Program-made: the position numbers and the translations under genes | Shown: one piece after another, positions 7,225-13,418 of the stretch | Layout of the letters: the number at the start of each line of letters is the position of its first letter | How positions within the stretch are numbered: the first letter of the stretch is position 1 | DNA from: Oscillospiraceae bacterium | GTDB taxonomy: Bacteria > Bacillota > Clostridia > Oscillospirales > Oscillospiraceae | Direction of reading: 5' to 3' | DNA: 20,730 nucleotides | Assembly: GCA_902766215.1 (NCBI GenBank) | Contig: CACXCV010000082.1 | Span: 1 to 20,730, forward strand | The notes under the pieces: generated by a model | What the model was told of the DNA's origin: nothing | The model's database searches: none | Seen by the model: the letters and a program-made list of their open reading frames with translations, nothing else

Positions 7225-7428
7225 ATGGAATACGCGGAGAACAAGGTAATCTGCCACTGCAAACATGTGACCCTGGCGGACATCGACCGGGTGCTGCATG
7301 AGAGCCAGCGCTTTTCCGATGTGGAAAAGGAGTTTGCCCACGTCCAGGAGGTAACGCATTGCTCCACCGGCTGCGGCGGATGCCACGACAAGATTCTGGA
7401 GATTATTTCTCAGCGCATCAGCGGCTGA
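7225..7428 (+). CDS. BFD-like [2Fe-2S]-binding protein
   Basis: A 67-residue protein with the BFD-like cysteine pattern C10-X-C12 (ICHCKHVT) and C50-X2-C53 (TGCGGC), plus an extra cysteine at 46. The intervening helix has the usual spacing. These small domains bind a [2Fe-2S] cluster and occur in bacterioferritin-associated ferredoxin, NirB and NifU-like proteins. Here it probably passes electrons within the rubrerythrin operon, because it starts 6 bases after the reverse rubrerythrin stop codon and is followed by rubredoxin. No strong Shine-Dalgarno is visible before the ATG, so translational coupling to the upstream gene is likely. Homologues are usually described as BFD or (2Fe-2S)-binding proteins. 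The redox role in this operon is inferred. Confidence 0.85.
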   Translation: MEYAENKVICHCKHVTLADIDRVLHESQRFSDVEKEFAHVQEVTHCSTGCGGCHDKILEIISQRISG

Positions 7429-7449
7429 GTGCAAAAGGAGAACACGCAG

Positions 7450-7602
7450 ATGAAGTACGAGTGCCCGTGCGGCTATATTTATGATCCCGCAGTAGGCGAT
7501 CCCGAGGGGGGCATTGCTCCCGGAACAGCCTGGGAGGACATCCCCGAGGATTGGGTTTGCCCCGTTTGCGGCCTGGGGAAAGACGCCTTTACCGAGGCTT
7601 AA
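7450..7602 (+). CDS. Rubredoxin with shortened first knuckle (C-X-C)
   Basis: A 50-residue protein with the rubredoxin layout: [30 protein letters not shown] and GKDAF. The C-terminal knuckle CPVCG is canonical. The N-terminal knuckle reads ECPCGY, so the first cysteine pair is separated by one residue rather than two. The reading is unambiguous in the given sequence. AAAAGGAG ends 9 bases before the ATG, and the gene starts 21 bases after the BFD-like gene, so it is the third gene of the operon. Rubredoxins carry single electrons from NADH:rubredoxin oxidoreductase to rubrerythrins. A matching reductase is not in this window. It is certain as a family member; the effect of the shortened knuckle is unknown. 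Confidence 0.92.
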   Translation: MKYECPCGYIYDPAVGDPEGGIAPGTAWEDIPEDWVCPVCGLGKDAFTEA

Positions 7603-7904
7603 GGCAGTATCCCAAGAAACTGCCCGGATGCGGCGTGGGTAAAGCGATCCAAAGCTGACACAACAATCAAAGCAAGCGGAGGGGTCTGCCGCCTGTAAAC
7701 GCAGGCGGCAGGCCCTTCTGGTTTGATGCCGTTCCCTGTTGCAGGATGCCCGGCGTGCGATGCGGACAGCAGGCCGGTGATTGCGGCGAATACCTGACCC
7801 GGAACGGGCGCCTGCAGGGGCGCGCAAATCCGCGCCAGACTGGGCGCAGAACAATATACCGCGCCGCCTGGACCGGCGCGGTGCGAAAGAGGTGCTGGAT
7901 TCCC
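7603..7904 (+). other. Intergenic stretch with two inverted repeats and no supported gene
   Basis: These 302 bases hold no convincing coding sequence. A strong hairpin occupies 7681-7716: CTGCCGCCTG with CAGGCGGCAG, extended by GGG/CCC to about 14 bp, with loop TAAACG. No run of T follows it directly, so it may be a weak or factor-assisted terminator of the rubredoxin operon. A second inverted repeat, ACCGCGCC (7858-7865) with GGCGCGGT (7875-7882), lies just before the ribosome site of the Dabb gene. No clear promoter was found for that gene. Confidence 0.55.
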
Positions 7905-8210
7905 ATGCTCAGACACATTGTGATGTATCGCTTCCTGCCGGAGGCCGGCGGCAGGACCCGCGAGGAAAACCTGGCAGAGGCGGTAGCCCTGGCCCAGCGG
8001 ATGGAGAAGGAGATTCCCCAGCTGCGCGCCTTTCAATATGGCGTGAACAGCCGGCAGGCTAACGCCGGCAACTATGACATTACGCTGGTGTGCGATCTGG
8101 ACAGCTTTGAGGCGCTGGCCGAGTATAAACAAAACCCGGCGCACAAAGCCTTTGGCACGCTGTGCCACGCGGTCAGCTCTGACCGGGCGGCGATTGACTT
8201 CGAGCTGTAA
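7905..8210 (+). CDS. Dabb family (stress-responsive alpha/beta-barrel) protein
   Basis: A 101-residue protein starting MLRHIVMYRF. It has the Dabb pattern: an N-terminal strand with HIV, a long helix (AEAVALAQRMEKEIPQL), the FQYGVNSRQ strand, the YDITLVCDLDSFEALAEY segment and a C-terminal HKAFGTLC helix. These ferredoxin-like alpha/beta-barrel dimers are widespread and usually have no assigned reaction; some relatives are cyclases or stress-induced proteins. The ATG at 7905 was chosen because the conserved fold begins there and AAAGAGGTG lies 10 bases upstream. The open frame extends further upstream, but that sequence has no family features. It probably has its own transcript, ended by the hairpin at 8218-8260. 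Confidence 0.85.
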   Translation: MLRHIVMYRFLPEAGGRTREENLAEAVALAQRMEKEIPQLRAFQYGVNSRQANAGNYDITLVCDLDSFEALAEYKQNPAHKAFGTLCHAVSSDRAAIDFEL

Positions 8211-8217
8211 AAACCCA

Positions 8218-8260
8218 AAAGCCGGGTTCCTGCACGCGCTGCGTGCGGGAACCCGGCTTT
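8218..8260. terminator. Bidirectional terminator between the Dabb and hydrolase genes
   Basis: AAAGCCGGGTTCC (8218-8230) pairs with GGAACCCGGCTTT (8248-8260). The stem continues inward as GCACGC/GCGTGC around a GCT loop. The minus strand has T-rich sequence after the stem (complement of 8210-8220); the plus strand ends in CTTT. It serves two convergent genes. Confidence 0.85.
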
Positions 8261-8287
8261 GATGCCGATCGGCAGGCTGCGGCAGAA

Positions 8288-9136
8288 TCAGCCCTTGAGA
8301 TAGCGGTCGAAGAAGGAATAGACCTCTTCATAATACTGCTGGCCCTCGAAATAGCCGTGACCCTGGTTGGGCACGCAGGAATAGATGGCCACGTTGCCGT
8401 TGCCGGCTTCGTTGACGCGCTTGCAGTAGACGCTGCTCTGGTTGTCGGGCACGTGGGAGTCGGTGTCGCTGCACATGCACAGGATGGGGCACATGGGGCG
8501 GTGGATATACTCGATGGGGCTGGCTTTGGTGACCAGCTCGCGCTTTTCCTCAAAGGTGCCGCCATAGATGGTGACAAAGCGCGGATCCTTGTGCATGCCG
8601 GTAAAGGCGGGGATGTCAAAGCCGCCATACCACGAGCAGGCCGCCTGAATGTCGCTGGACACGTCGTTCCAGCCGCCGTCGCCCTCAAAGCCCTCAATGC
8701 CGCCCTTGACGGACATCAGGCCGGCCAGCTGGCCGCCGCAGGACTCGCCCCACACGCCGATCCGGTCGGGATCAATGCCAAAGCGGCTGGCGTTGGCGCG
8801 CAGAAAGCGCACGGCGCACTTGCTGTCGTGAATCTGCGCCGGGAACGGCTCGACCTGCGCCAGACGATAGTCGATGCTGGCGATGAAATAGCCGCGCTTT
8901 GCCAGATCGACAAAGGCCTTCTCCGGGCGGGACAGGCGGGTCAGCGCTTCCTCGGTGAAGCCGCCGCCGTGCATCCAGATGATGGCGGGCATGGGCCGCG
9001 GGGCATTTTCGCAGTAGAAGCAGTCCATCAGCAGCGGAATGCCGCCGCCCTGGCCATAGACGATGGAAGACAGGGCGCTGACGCCTTCCAGCGAGAAATC
9101 CGCCAGCTGCGGGCGGTGAATGGTTTCTTCGGGCAT
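8288..9136 (-). CDS. Alpha/beta-hydrolase, esterase of the HSL/BD-FAE type
   Basis: A 282-residue protein without a signal peptide, so probably cytoplasmic. It has the oxyanion-hole motif HGGGF (about residues 55-59), the nucleophile elbow GESCG (G-X-S-X-G), an acid region SDTDSHVP and the catalytic histidine in GHGYF near the C-terminus. The order and spacing match esterases and lipases of the hormone-sensitive-lipase or bifunctional acetylxylan/feruloyl esterase families. The natural ester cannot be named, and no polysaccharide-utilisation genes are adjacent. The ATG has AAAGGA about 10 bases upstream. Its promoter contains a long inverted repeat, which suggests specific regulation. Convergent with the Dabb gene. 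Confidence 0.88.
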   Translation of the reverse strand: MPEETIHRPQLADFSLEGVSALSSIVYGQGGGIPLLMDCFYCENAPRPMPAIIWMHGGGFTEEALTRLSRPEKAFVDLAKRGYFIASIDYRLAQVEPFPAQIHDSKCAVRFLRANASRFGIDPDRIGVWGESCGGQLAGLMSVKGGIEGFEGDGGWNDVSSDIQAACSWYGGFDIPAFTGMHKDPRFVTIYGGTFEEKRELVTKASPIEYIHRPMCPILCMCSDTDSHVPDNQSSVYCKRVNEAGNGNVAIYSCVPNQGHGYFEGQQYYEEVYSFFDRYLKG

Positions 9137-9175
9137 GGTAGAATCGTCCTTTCGTTTTTACGTATTTTCTCTCCT

Positions 9176-9204
9176 ATTATAAAAGGAACCGGGCCGGATG
9201 ACAA
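9176..9204 (-). promoter_or_regulatory. Sigma-A promoter of the hydrolase gene
   Basis: On the minus strand, TTGTCA (9204-9199), a 17-base spacer and a consensus TATAAT (9181-9176), giving a leader of about 30 bases. The spacer and -35 overlap the inverted repeat at 9187-9221. Confidence 0.8.
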
Positions 9205-9221
9205 GAAAGCCCGGCCCGGTT
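9187..9221. repeat. 11-bp perfect inverted repeat in the hydrolase promoter (candidate operator)
   Basis: AACCGGGCCGG (9187-9197) and CCGGCCCGGTT (9211-9221) are exact reverse complements 13 bases apart. The left arm lies in the promoter spacer and the -35 lies between the arms. Nothing upstream on the minus strand needs a terminator, so an operator is more likely than a terminator. Confidence 0.55.
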
Positions 9222-9486
9222 TGCACGTTTTTCAATACTGGCAGGAGAAACAGCGGAAAAAGGAGCGATGATCCGGAAGAAATTGCGGGAAAAAGCGCTG
9301 CCAACCGGCAGAAAAAACGGAGAAAACAACAGACACGGCATGCTGCGCACCGCGGGCCGGGGCGGAAAATTGTACACGCCGGATTTTACAGAAAATTGCC
9401 CATGGCGGGCGGCAGATATTACCGCCGCCCGGGGCATTGCCGGAGCCTGCCGTAAATTGCTTATTATGTAGGGCGGCAGGACATGT
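9222..9486. other. Intergenic stretch without a supported gene
   Basis: Between the hydrolase regulatory region and the XRE promoter I see no convincing gene. A 67-codon plus-strand ORF (9268-9471, preceded by AAAGGAG) has no recognisable features. An inverted repeat, GGGCGGC (9407-9413) with GCCGCCC (9424-9430), is the only structure noted. Confidence 0.5.
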
Positions 9487-9515
9487 TTGCAAAACCGGCG
9501 CGGGGTTGCTATAAT
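9487..9515 (+). promoter_or_regulatory. Sigma-A promoter of the XRE/membrane regulator
   Basis: TTGCAA (9487-9492), a 17-base spacer and consensus TATAAT (9510-9515), preceded by TGC (extended -10). Predicted start near 9522 gives a leader of about 65 bases. Confidence 0.8.
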
Positions 9516-9587
9516 GACAGAGAGCCGCCGCACAGACCGTGCCGGGCGGCGGGCAAGCACAGGGCAGGGAAGGGGCAGAAGTGGCAT

Positions 9588-10190
9588 ATGGCTGAGCTGA
9601 AACAGGTGATTGCAAGCAATTTGATCGAGCTGCGCACCAATGCCGGGATGAAACAGGCCGATCTGGCGGAAAAAATCAATTACTCGGATAAATCGGTGTC
9701 CAAGTGGGAGCGGGGCGAGGCGGTGCCGGACGTGGCGGTGCTGAAAAGCATTGCCGACATTTTTGGCGTGTCGCTGGACTATCTGGTCAGCACCCACGAC
9801 GAGTGGGAGGACAAGGCGAACCAGGCCCGGCAGAAGCCGGCCGAGACCGGCGGCACGATCAACTTCCGCATGATCAGCTGCGTGGCGATTATGGGCATCT
9901 GGGCGCTGGCGCTGCTGCTGTTTATCATCTTCTGGCTGCGGGGCAGTCTGCTCTGGCTCATCTTTCTGGGCGCGGTGCCGGTGTCGCTGATCACGCTGCT
10001 GGTGCTCCACTCCCTCTGGGGCGGCGGAAAATACAACCTGCTGATCATCTCAGCACTGGTTCTGAGCATCCTTGCGCTGGTCTATTTTTCTGTTTTCAGC
10101 CGCAACTGGTGGCAGATTTTTCTTTTGGCTATTCCGGCGGAATTGATCATCATTTTCTGTTTTCACATCAAAAAGCCGCATAAACAGTGA
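9588..10190 (+). CDS. XRE-family transcriptional regulator with C-terminal membrane domain
   Basis: A 200-residue protein. Residues about 5-62 form a Cro/CI-type helix-turn-helix (LIELRTNAGMKQADLAEKI, then SDKSVSKWERGEAVPDVAVL), ending in the typical FGVSLDYLV. A short acidic and polar linker (about 66-88) is followed by four hydrophobic segments to the C-terminus, with a few basic residues at the end. The protein should therefore bind DNA at the membrane. Such regulators are common in Clostridia; their signals and targets are mostly unknown. The ATG at 9588 was chosen because the HTH begins there; a G-rich AAGGGG lies upstream. It has its own promoter and terminator, and its neighbours (a divergent hydrolase and the DegV operon) are candidate targets only by position. 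Confidence 0.88.
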   Translation: MAELKQVIASNLIELRTNAGMKQADLAEKINYSDKSVSKWERGEAVPDVAVLKSIADIFGVSLDYLVSTHDEWEDKANQARQKPAETGGTINFRMISCVAIMGIWALALLLFIIFWLRGSLLWLIFLGAVPVSLITLLVLHSLWGGGKYNLLIISALVLSILALVYFSVFSRNWWQIFLLAIPAELIIIFCFHIKKPHKQ

Positions 10191-10191
10191 G

Positions 10192-10249
10192 TTCTACTGG
10201 ACTCTACCAGGAGTAGAATCGGGATTTTCCCGGTTCTACTCCGTTTTTT
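10192..10249 (+). terminator. Strong intrinsic terminator with an upstream competing arm
   Basis: GGAGTAGAA (10210-10218) pairs with TTCTACTCC (10234-10242), continued by TCGGG/CCCGG around loop ATTTT and followed by six T (10244-10249). A second copy of TTCTACT (10192-10198) lies upstream and could pair with the same left arm, giving an alternative fold. Confidence 0.92.
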
Positions 10250-10303
10250 CTGCCGGGAGAGAGGGCGCGGAGCGACTGTAGACCCGCGGCGGCCGGCAGT
10301 AGG

Positions 10304-10332
10304 TTGCCCTCCGGCGGCGCATGCGGTAACAT
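10304..10332 (+). promoter_or_regulatory. Candidate promoter of the DegV-HlyIII operon
   Basis: TTGCCC (10304-10309), a 17-base spacer and TAACAT (10327-10332). Hexamers are moderate and spacing is ideal. It lies inside a GC-rich region whose ends, GACCCGC (10281-10287) and GCGGGTC (10338-10344), are complementary. Confidence 0.4.
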
Positions 10333-10417
10333 AGGCTGCGGGTCGCCGCACGGTGTGCGGGGCACGGCAAATCCAATTCAGGCAATTTCAATTCATTTGT
10401 GAAACGAGGGACAAGAG

Positions 10418-11308
10418 ATGGCAGCCGACTTTATTCTTTCCTGTGAATCGACCGTAGATCTGCCTTTCAGCTATGTCAGCGGGAGAAACATCCCAGTGCT
10501 GTTTTATACCTACAGTATCGACGGGGTCCCCTATGTGGACGACATGCTGCGCGACCCGGCGGCGCTGCCCCGGTTTTATCAGCTGCTGGATCAGGGCGGG
10601 CTTCCCAGCACCTCGCAGATTAACGAGGCGGCCTATGAGGCATTTTTCGACGAGCAGCTGCGTCAGGGCGACCTGCTGCACATCATCTTCGGTTCGGGCA
10701 TGACCAATTCGGTTGTCAACGCCCGGACGGCGGCGGAGGTCATGCGGGACAAATATCCCCAGCGCCGCCTGATTGTCATCGACTCGCTGTGCAGCTCGTC
10801 GGGCTATGGCATGCTGGTGGATGACGCCGCCGACCTGCGCGACGCCGGCGCCTCCATGGAGGAAATCGAGGCCTGGGTGCTGTCCCACCGCAACCGGATT
10901 CACCACCAGTTCTACAGCACCGACCTGAAATACTTCCGCCGGGGCGGCCGGGTGTCCGGCCCGGCTGCGATGATCGGCACGGTGCTGAATATCTGCCCGC
11001 TGATGCGGCTGAACGACGAGGGCCGGATCATTGCCTATGACAAGGTGCGCGGCAAGAAGAACGCCATCCGCGCCACGGTGGATGCCATGCAGGCCCACGC
11101 CGAGGGCGGCACGGCTTATGCGGGCAAGTGCTTCATTTGCCACTCGAACTGCCCCGAGGACGCCGAGGCCACCCGGCAGGCCATTGCCGAGCGCTTTCCC
11201 AACATCCAGGGCGGGATTCGCATCTGCGACATTGGCACCATCATTGCCTCGCACACCGGACGCGGGACGGTGGCCGTGTTTTTCGTCGGTGACGAGCGCA
11301 GCCACTGA
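10418..11308 (+). CDS. DegV family protein (fatty-acid-binding type), first of a tandem pair
   Basis: A 296-residue protein with DegV landmarks: the N-terminal STVDL (family S/T-x-D), PSTSQI (about residues 63-68), a FGSGMT turn, FYSTDLKYFRRGGRVS in the middle, and a C-terminal IGTIIASHTGRGTVAVFF. DegV/FakB proteins bind a fatty acid between two domains, and some present it to the kinase FakA for phosphorylation. No fakA is in the window. HTGRG replaces the more common HTGPG. GAGGG lies 7 bases before the ATG. A second DegV gene follows after 55 bases and an HlyIII-like gene after that, so the three are probably cotranscribed. The ligand is not predictable here. Confidence 0.93.
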   Translation: MAADFILSCESTVDLPFSYVSGRNIPVLFYTYSIDGVPYVDDMLRDPAALPRFYQLLDQGGLPSTSQINEAAYEAFFDEQLRQGDLLHIIFGSGMTNSVVNARTAAEVMRDKYPQRRLIVIDSLCSSSGYGMLVDDAADLRDAGASMEEIEAWVLSHRNRIHHQFYSTDLKYFRRGGRVSGPAAMIGTVLNICPLMRLNDEGRIIAYDKVRGKKNAIRATVDAMQAHAEGGTAYAGKCFICHSNCPEDAEATRQAIAERFPNIQGGIRICDIGTIIASHTGRGTVAVFFVGDERSH

Positions 11309-11363
11309 GCCCCGTTTTCCATCTTAATTCCTATTAAAGATCCAGACAGCAAGGAGCAGACCC

Positions 11364-12224
11364 ATGATCAGAATCTTTACCGATACCTCGGCCAACCTGC
11401 CGGCAGAGCTGGTGCGGCAGTATGGCCTGACCGTGATTCCCTTTTCCTATTCCGTCAACGGCGTGGAGGCCGAGCAGAGCGCCGGACGCGAATTTGACGG
11501 CGCGGCGTTTTACAGCGCCATGCGCGCCGGCGCGGCGGTGAAAACGGCCATGATCAACATCGCCTCGTTTATCGGCCCGATGCGGCAGGCGCTGGAACAG
11601 GGAGAGGATGTGCTGTATATCGGCATGTCGGGCGGTATCAGCGGCGCAGCGCACGCGGCGGCCATTGCCGTGCACGAGCTGCAGGACGAATTCCCGGACC
11701 GGCAGATTGCGGCCATCGACACGCTGGCGGCCTCGCTGGGCGAGGGGCTGCTGGTGCTGGAGGCGGCGCGGATGCAGCAGGCTGGCGCCGGCTTCGGCGA
11801 GATTGCCGGGCGGATTGCGGTCCGCCGGGAGACCATGTGCCAGTATTTCACGGTGGACGATCTGGAATATCTCAAGCGCGGCGGCCGCGTGAGCAAAACC
11901 ACCACGGTGGTTGGCACGCTGCTGAAGATCAAGCCACTGCTGACCGGCGACAGCCAGGGGCGGATTGTCCTGTGCGGCAAGGTGCGTGAGCGCCGCCGGT
12001 CGCTGATGGCCCTGGCGGACGCGTATGAAAAGCTGGCCGCAGATAAGGCCGGCGAGGTGGGCATTGCCCACGCTGACGATGCGGCAGGCGCAGCCTTTCT
12101 GCTGGATGAGCTGAAACAGCGCGGCCTGACCGGTCCCTGCCTGACGGTGTGCTATGAGCCGGTGACCGGTGCGCACGTTGGCCCGGGCGCCATGGCCCTG
12201 TTCTTCCAGGGCGTTCACAAGTGA
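11364..12224 (+). CDS. DegV family protein, second of a tandem pair
   Basis: A 286-residue DegV/FakB-type protein. It starts MIRIFTDTSANLP (the S/T-x-D motif is TDTSANL) and contains KTAMIN where the first copy has PSTSQI, then YIGMSGGISG, DDLEYLKRGGRVS and a C-terminal GAHVGPGAMALFF. Although adjacent, the two copies differ along most of their length, so this is an old duplication or separate recruitment rather than a recent tandem copy. The difference in the ligand-proximal TSQ region suggests different fatty-acid preference, which is an inference. AAGGAG lies about 8 bases before the ATG. The following HlyIII-like gene begins 13 bases after its stop codon, supporting an operon. Confidence 0.93.
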   Translation: MIRIFTDTSANLPAELVRQYGLTVIPFSYSVNGVEAEQSAGREFDGAAFYSAMRAGAAVKTAMINIASFIGPMRQALEQGEDVLYIGMSGGISGAAHAAAIAVHELQDEFPDRQIAAIDTLAASLGEGLLVLEAARMQQAGAGFGEIAGRIAVRRETMCQYFTVDDLEYLKRGGRVSKTTTVVGTLLKIKPLLTGDSQGRIVLCGKVRERRRSLMALADAYEKLAADKAGEVGIAHADDAAGAAFLLDELKQRGLTGPCLTVCYEPVTGAHVGPGAMALFFQGVHK

Positions 12225-12237
12225 GGGGGCGGTGCGC

Positions 12238-12909
12238 ATGTCACGGACTCCGCTGAAGGACAGAACCCTCCCTGCCTATACCCGGCGCGAGGACATGGCC
12301 AACATGATTACCCATATTGTCGGCGGCGCCATCGGCGCGGCGGTGCTGGTGCTGGCGGTCGTGATTGCCGCGCTGCACCAAAACCCCTGGGGTGTGGTGA
12401 GCGGCAGCATCTACGGCTTTTCCATGGTGGCGCTGTATACCGTGTCCAGCGTGTATCACGGCCTGCGGCCCGGCATGGCAAAAAAGGTGATGCAGGTCAT
12501 TGACCACTGCACGATCTATCTGCTCATTGCCGGCACGTATACGCCGATTCTGCTCTCGGCCATCCGGCCGATGTTTCCGGTGCTGGCCTGGGTGATTTTT
12601 GGCGTGGAGTGGGGGCTGGTCGCGTTCGCCGTGGTGTTTACGGCCATTGACCACCATAAATACGGCAAGCTGGCCATGGCCTGCTATATCGGTATGGGCT
12701 GGTGTATCATTCTGGCTGTGCGGGCGACGGTGCAGGCCATGGGCATGGCCGGGTTTCTGTGGCTGGTGGCCGGCGGCGTGTCCTATACGGTGGGCGCGGT
12801 GCTCTATGGCCTGGGGAAAAAGAAGCCAGTCTGCCACACCATCTTCCACGTGTTTGTGGATCTGGGCAGCGTTCTGCAGGCGGTCTGCATTCTGTTCTAC
12901 GTGCTGTAA
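12238..12909 (+). CDS. Hemolysin III/PAQR-like seven-helix membrane protein
   Basis: A 223-residue protein with about seven membrane spans. The family's metal-site residues are recognisable: SSVYHG early, DHCTIYLLIAGTYTP in the middle and HTIFHVFVDLG near the C-terminus, which place conserved Ser, His, Asp and paired His residues near one membrane face. These motifs define the HlyIII/PAQR group of the CREST superfamily, some of whose eukaryotic members act as ceramidases. The haemolysin name comes from early expression studies and does not prove toxicity. The ATG at 12238 has GAGGGGG upstream overlapping the previous stop codon. It is the last gene of the DegV-DegV-HlyIII operon. A link between lipid hydrolysis and the fatty-acid-binding DegV proteins is plausible but inferred. 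Confidence 0.9.
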   Translation: MSRTPLKDRTLPAYTRREDMANMITHIVGGAIGAAVLVLAVVIAALHQNPWGVVSGSIYGFSMVALYTVSSVYHGLRPGMAKKVMQVIDHCTIYLLIAGTYTPILLSAIRPMFPVLAWVIFGVEWGLVAFAVVFTAIDHHKYGKLAMACYIGMGWCIILAVRATVQAMGMAGFLWLVAGGVSYTVGAVLYGLGKKKPVCHTIFHVFVDLGSVLQAVCILFYVL

Positions 12910-12923
12910 GCGCAGCGGGAATC

Positions 12924-12968
12924 CCGCGGGCGAAGCGGAGGGCGCTGCCCGTTCCGCTTCGCCCGCGG
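12924..12968. repeat. 16-bp perfect inverted repeat downstream of the HlyIII-like gene
   Basis: CCGCGGGCGAAGCGGA (12924-12939) and TCCGCTTCGCCCGCGG (12953-12968) pair perfectly. Within the loop, GGGC (12940-12943) pairs with GCCC (12947-12950), giving a hairpin of 20 bp with a 2-base bulge. No T run follows. It may stabilise the operon mRNA, act as a factor-dependent terminator or be a repeat element. Confidence 0.7.
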
Positions 12969-13038
12969 CGCATACAGAGCCGGCGGTGTTTTTCGATTTG
13001 CTCCGCCGCGCCATGCGGGGGTTCGGGCCTGCGCTGCA

Positions 13039-13067
13039 TTGACAAACGGAACGCGATACAATATAAT
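13039..13067 (+). promoter_or_regulatory. Consensus sigma-A promoter of csoR
   Basis: TTGACA (13039-13044), a 17-base spacer and TATAAT (13062-13067). Both hexamers are perfect. No CsoR-type operator is visible here, unlike the next promoter, so csoR may be expressed constitutively. Confidence 0.88.
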
Positions 13068-13107
13068 TGCAGAGACAGATATTCCTGACGGGACGGAGGC
13101 GGAACAA

Positions 13108-13383
13108 GTGAGACAATGCATGGATGCCGATAACCTGCATCGCCGTTTGAAGAAGATCATTGGGCAGGTGCAGGCCATTGACCGCATGATCGACGAGGAT
13201 GTCCCGTGCGAGGACGTCCTGTCGCAGATCAATGCCGCCAAATCCGCGCTTCATGGCTGCGGAAAAGTGGTATTGGAGGGGCACATCAAGCACTGCGTCC
13301 GGGACGGCATCGAGCATGGGGATGCCGACAAGACGATTGAAAGCTTCACGAAAGCGGTTGAGCGATTCTCCAACATGGGATAA
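13108..13383 (+). CDS. csoR: Copper-sensing repressor CsoR
   Basis: A 91-residue, all-helical protein of the CsoR/RcnR family. The metal ligands of the Cu(I)-sensing branch are present: Cys34 (VPCEDVL), His59 and Cys63 (GHIKHC), the C-H-C set that separates CsoR from CstR and RcnR. The first helix carries RRLKKIIGQVQAI. Copper binding releases the protein from its operator. A GTG start at 13108 was chosen because GGAGG lies 8 bases upstream; the next ATG (13120) is too far away, and starts further upstream lie in the promoter. It is followed by a terminator and then by a promoter containing a palindrome of the CsoR-box type in front of the P-type ATPase remnant, the natural regulon. Confidence 0.93.
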   Translation: MRQCMDADNLHRRLKKIIGQVQAIDRMIDEDVPCEDVLSQINAAKSALHGCGKVVLEGHIKHCVRDGIEHGDADKTIESFTKAVERFSNMG

Positions 13384-13391
13384 GCACAAAA

Positions 13392-13418
13392 AGCAGCCCG
13401 ACGGGCTGCTTTTTTTTT
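13392..13418 (+). terminator. csoR terminator whose T tract runs into the next -35
   Basis: AGCAGCCC (13392-13399) pairs with GGGCTGCT (13403-13410) around GAC, followed by a T run to 13418. The last two T of the run are the first bases of the TTGACA of the next promoter. Confidence 0.93.

Noticed and set aside
7681..7716. Hairpin after rubredoxin considered as a normal intrinsic terminator
   Set aside because: The stem is strong but no T run follows it, so it is reported only as a hairpin within the intergenic stretch.
7746..7904. N-terminal extension of the Dabb gene
   Set aside because: The extension is Arg/Gly-rich with no family features; a ribosome site precedes the ATG at 7905, where the fold begins.
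9268..9471. 67-codon plus-strand ORF preceded by AAAGGAG
   Set aside because: No promoter, only 4 bases between AAAGGAG and the ATG, biased Arg/Gly composition and no similarity to any family I know.
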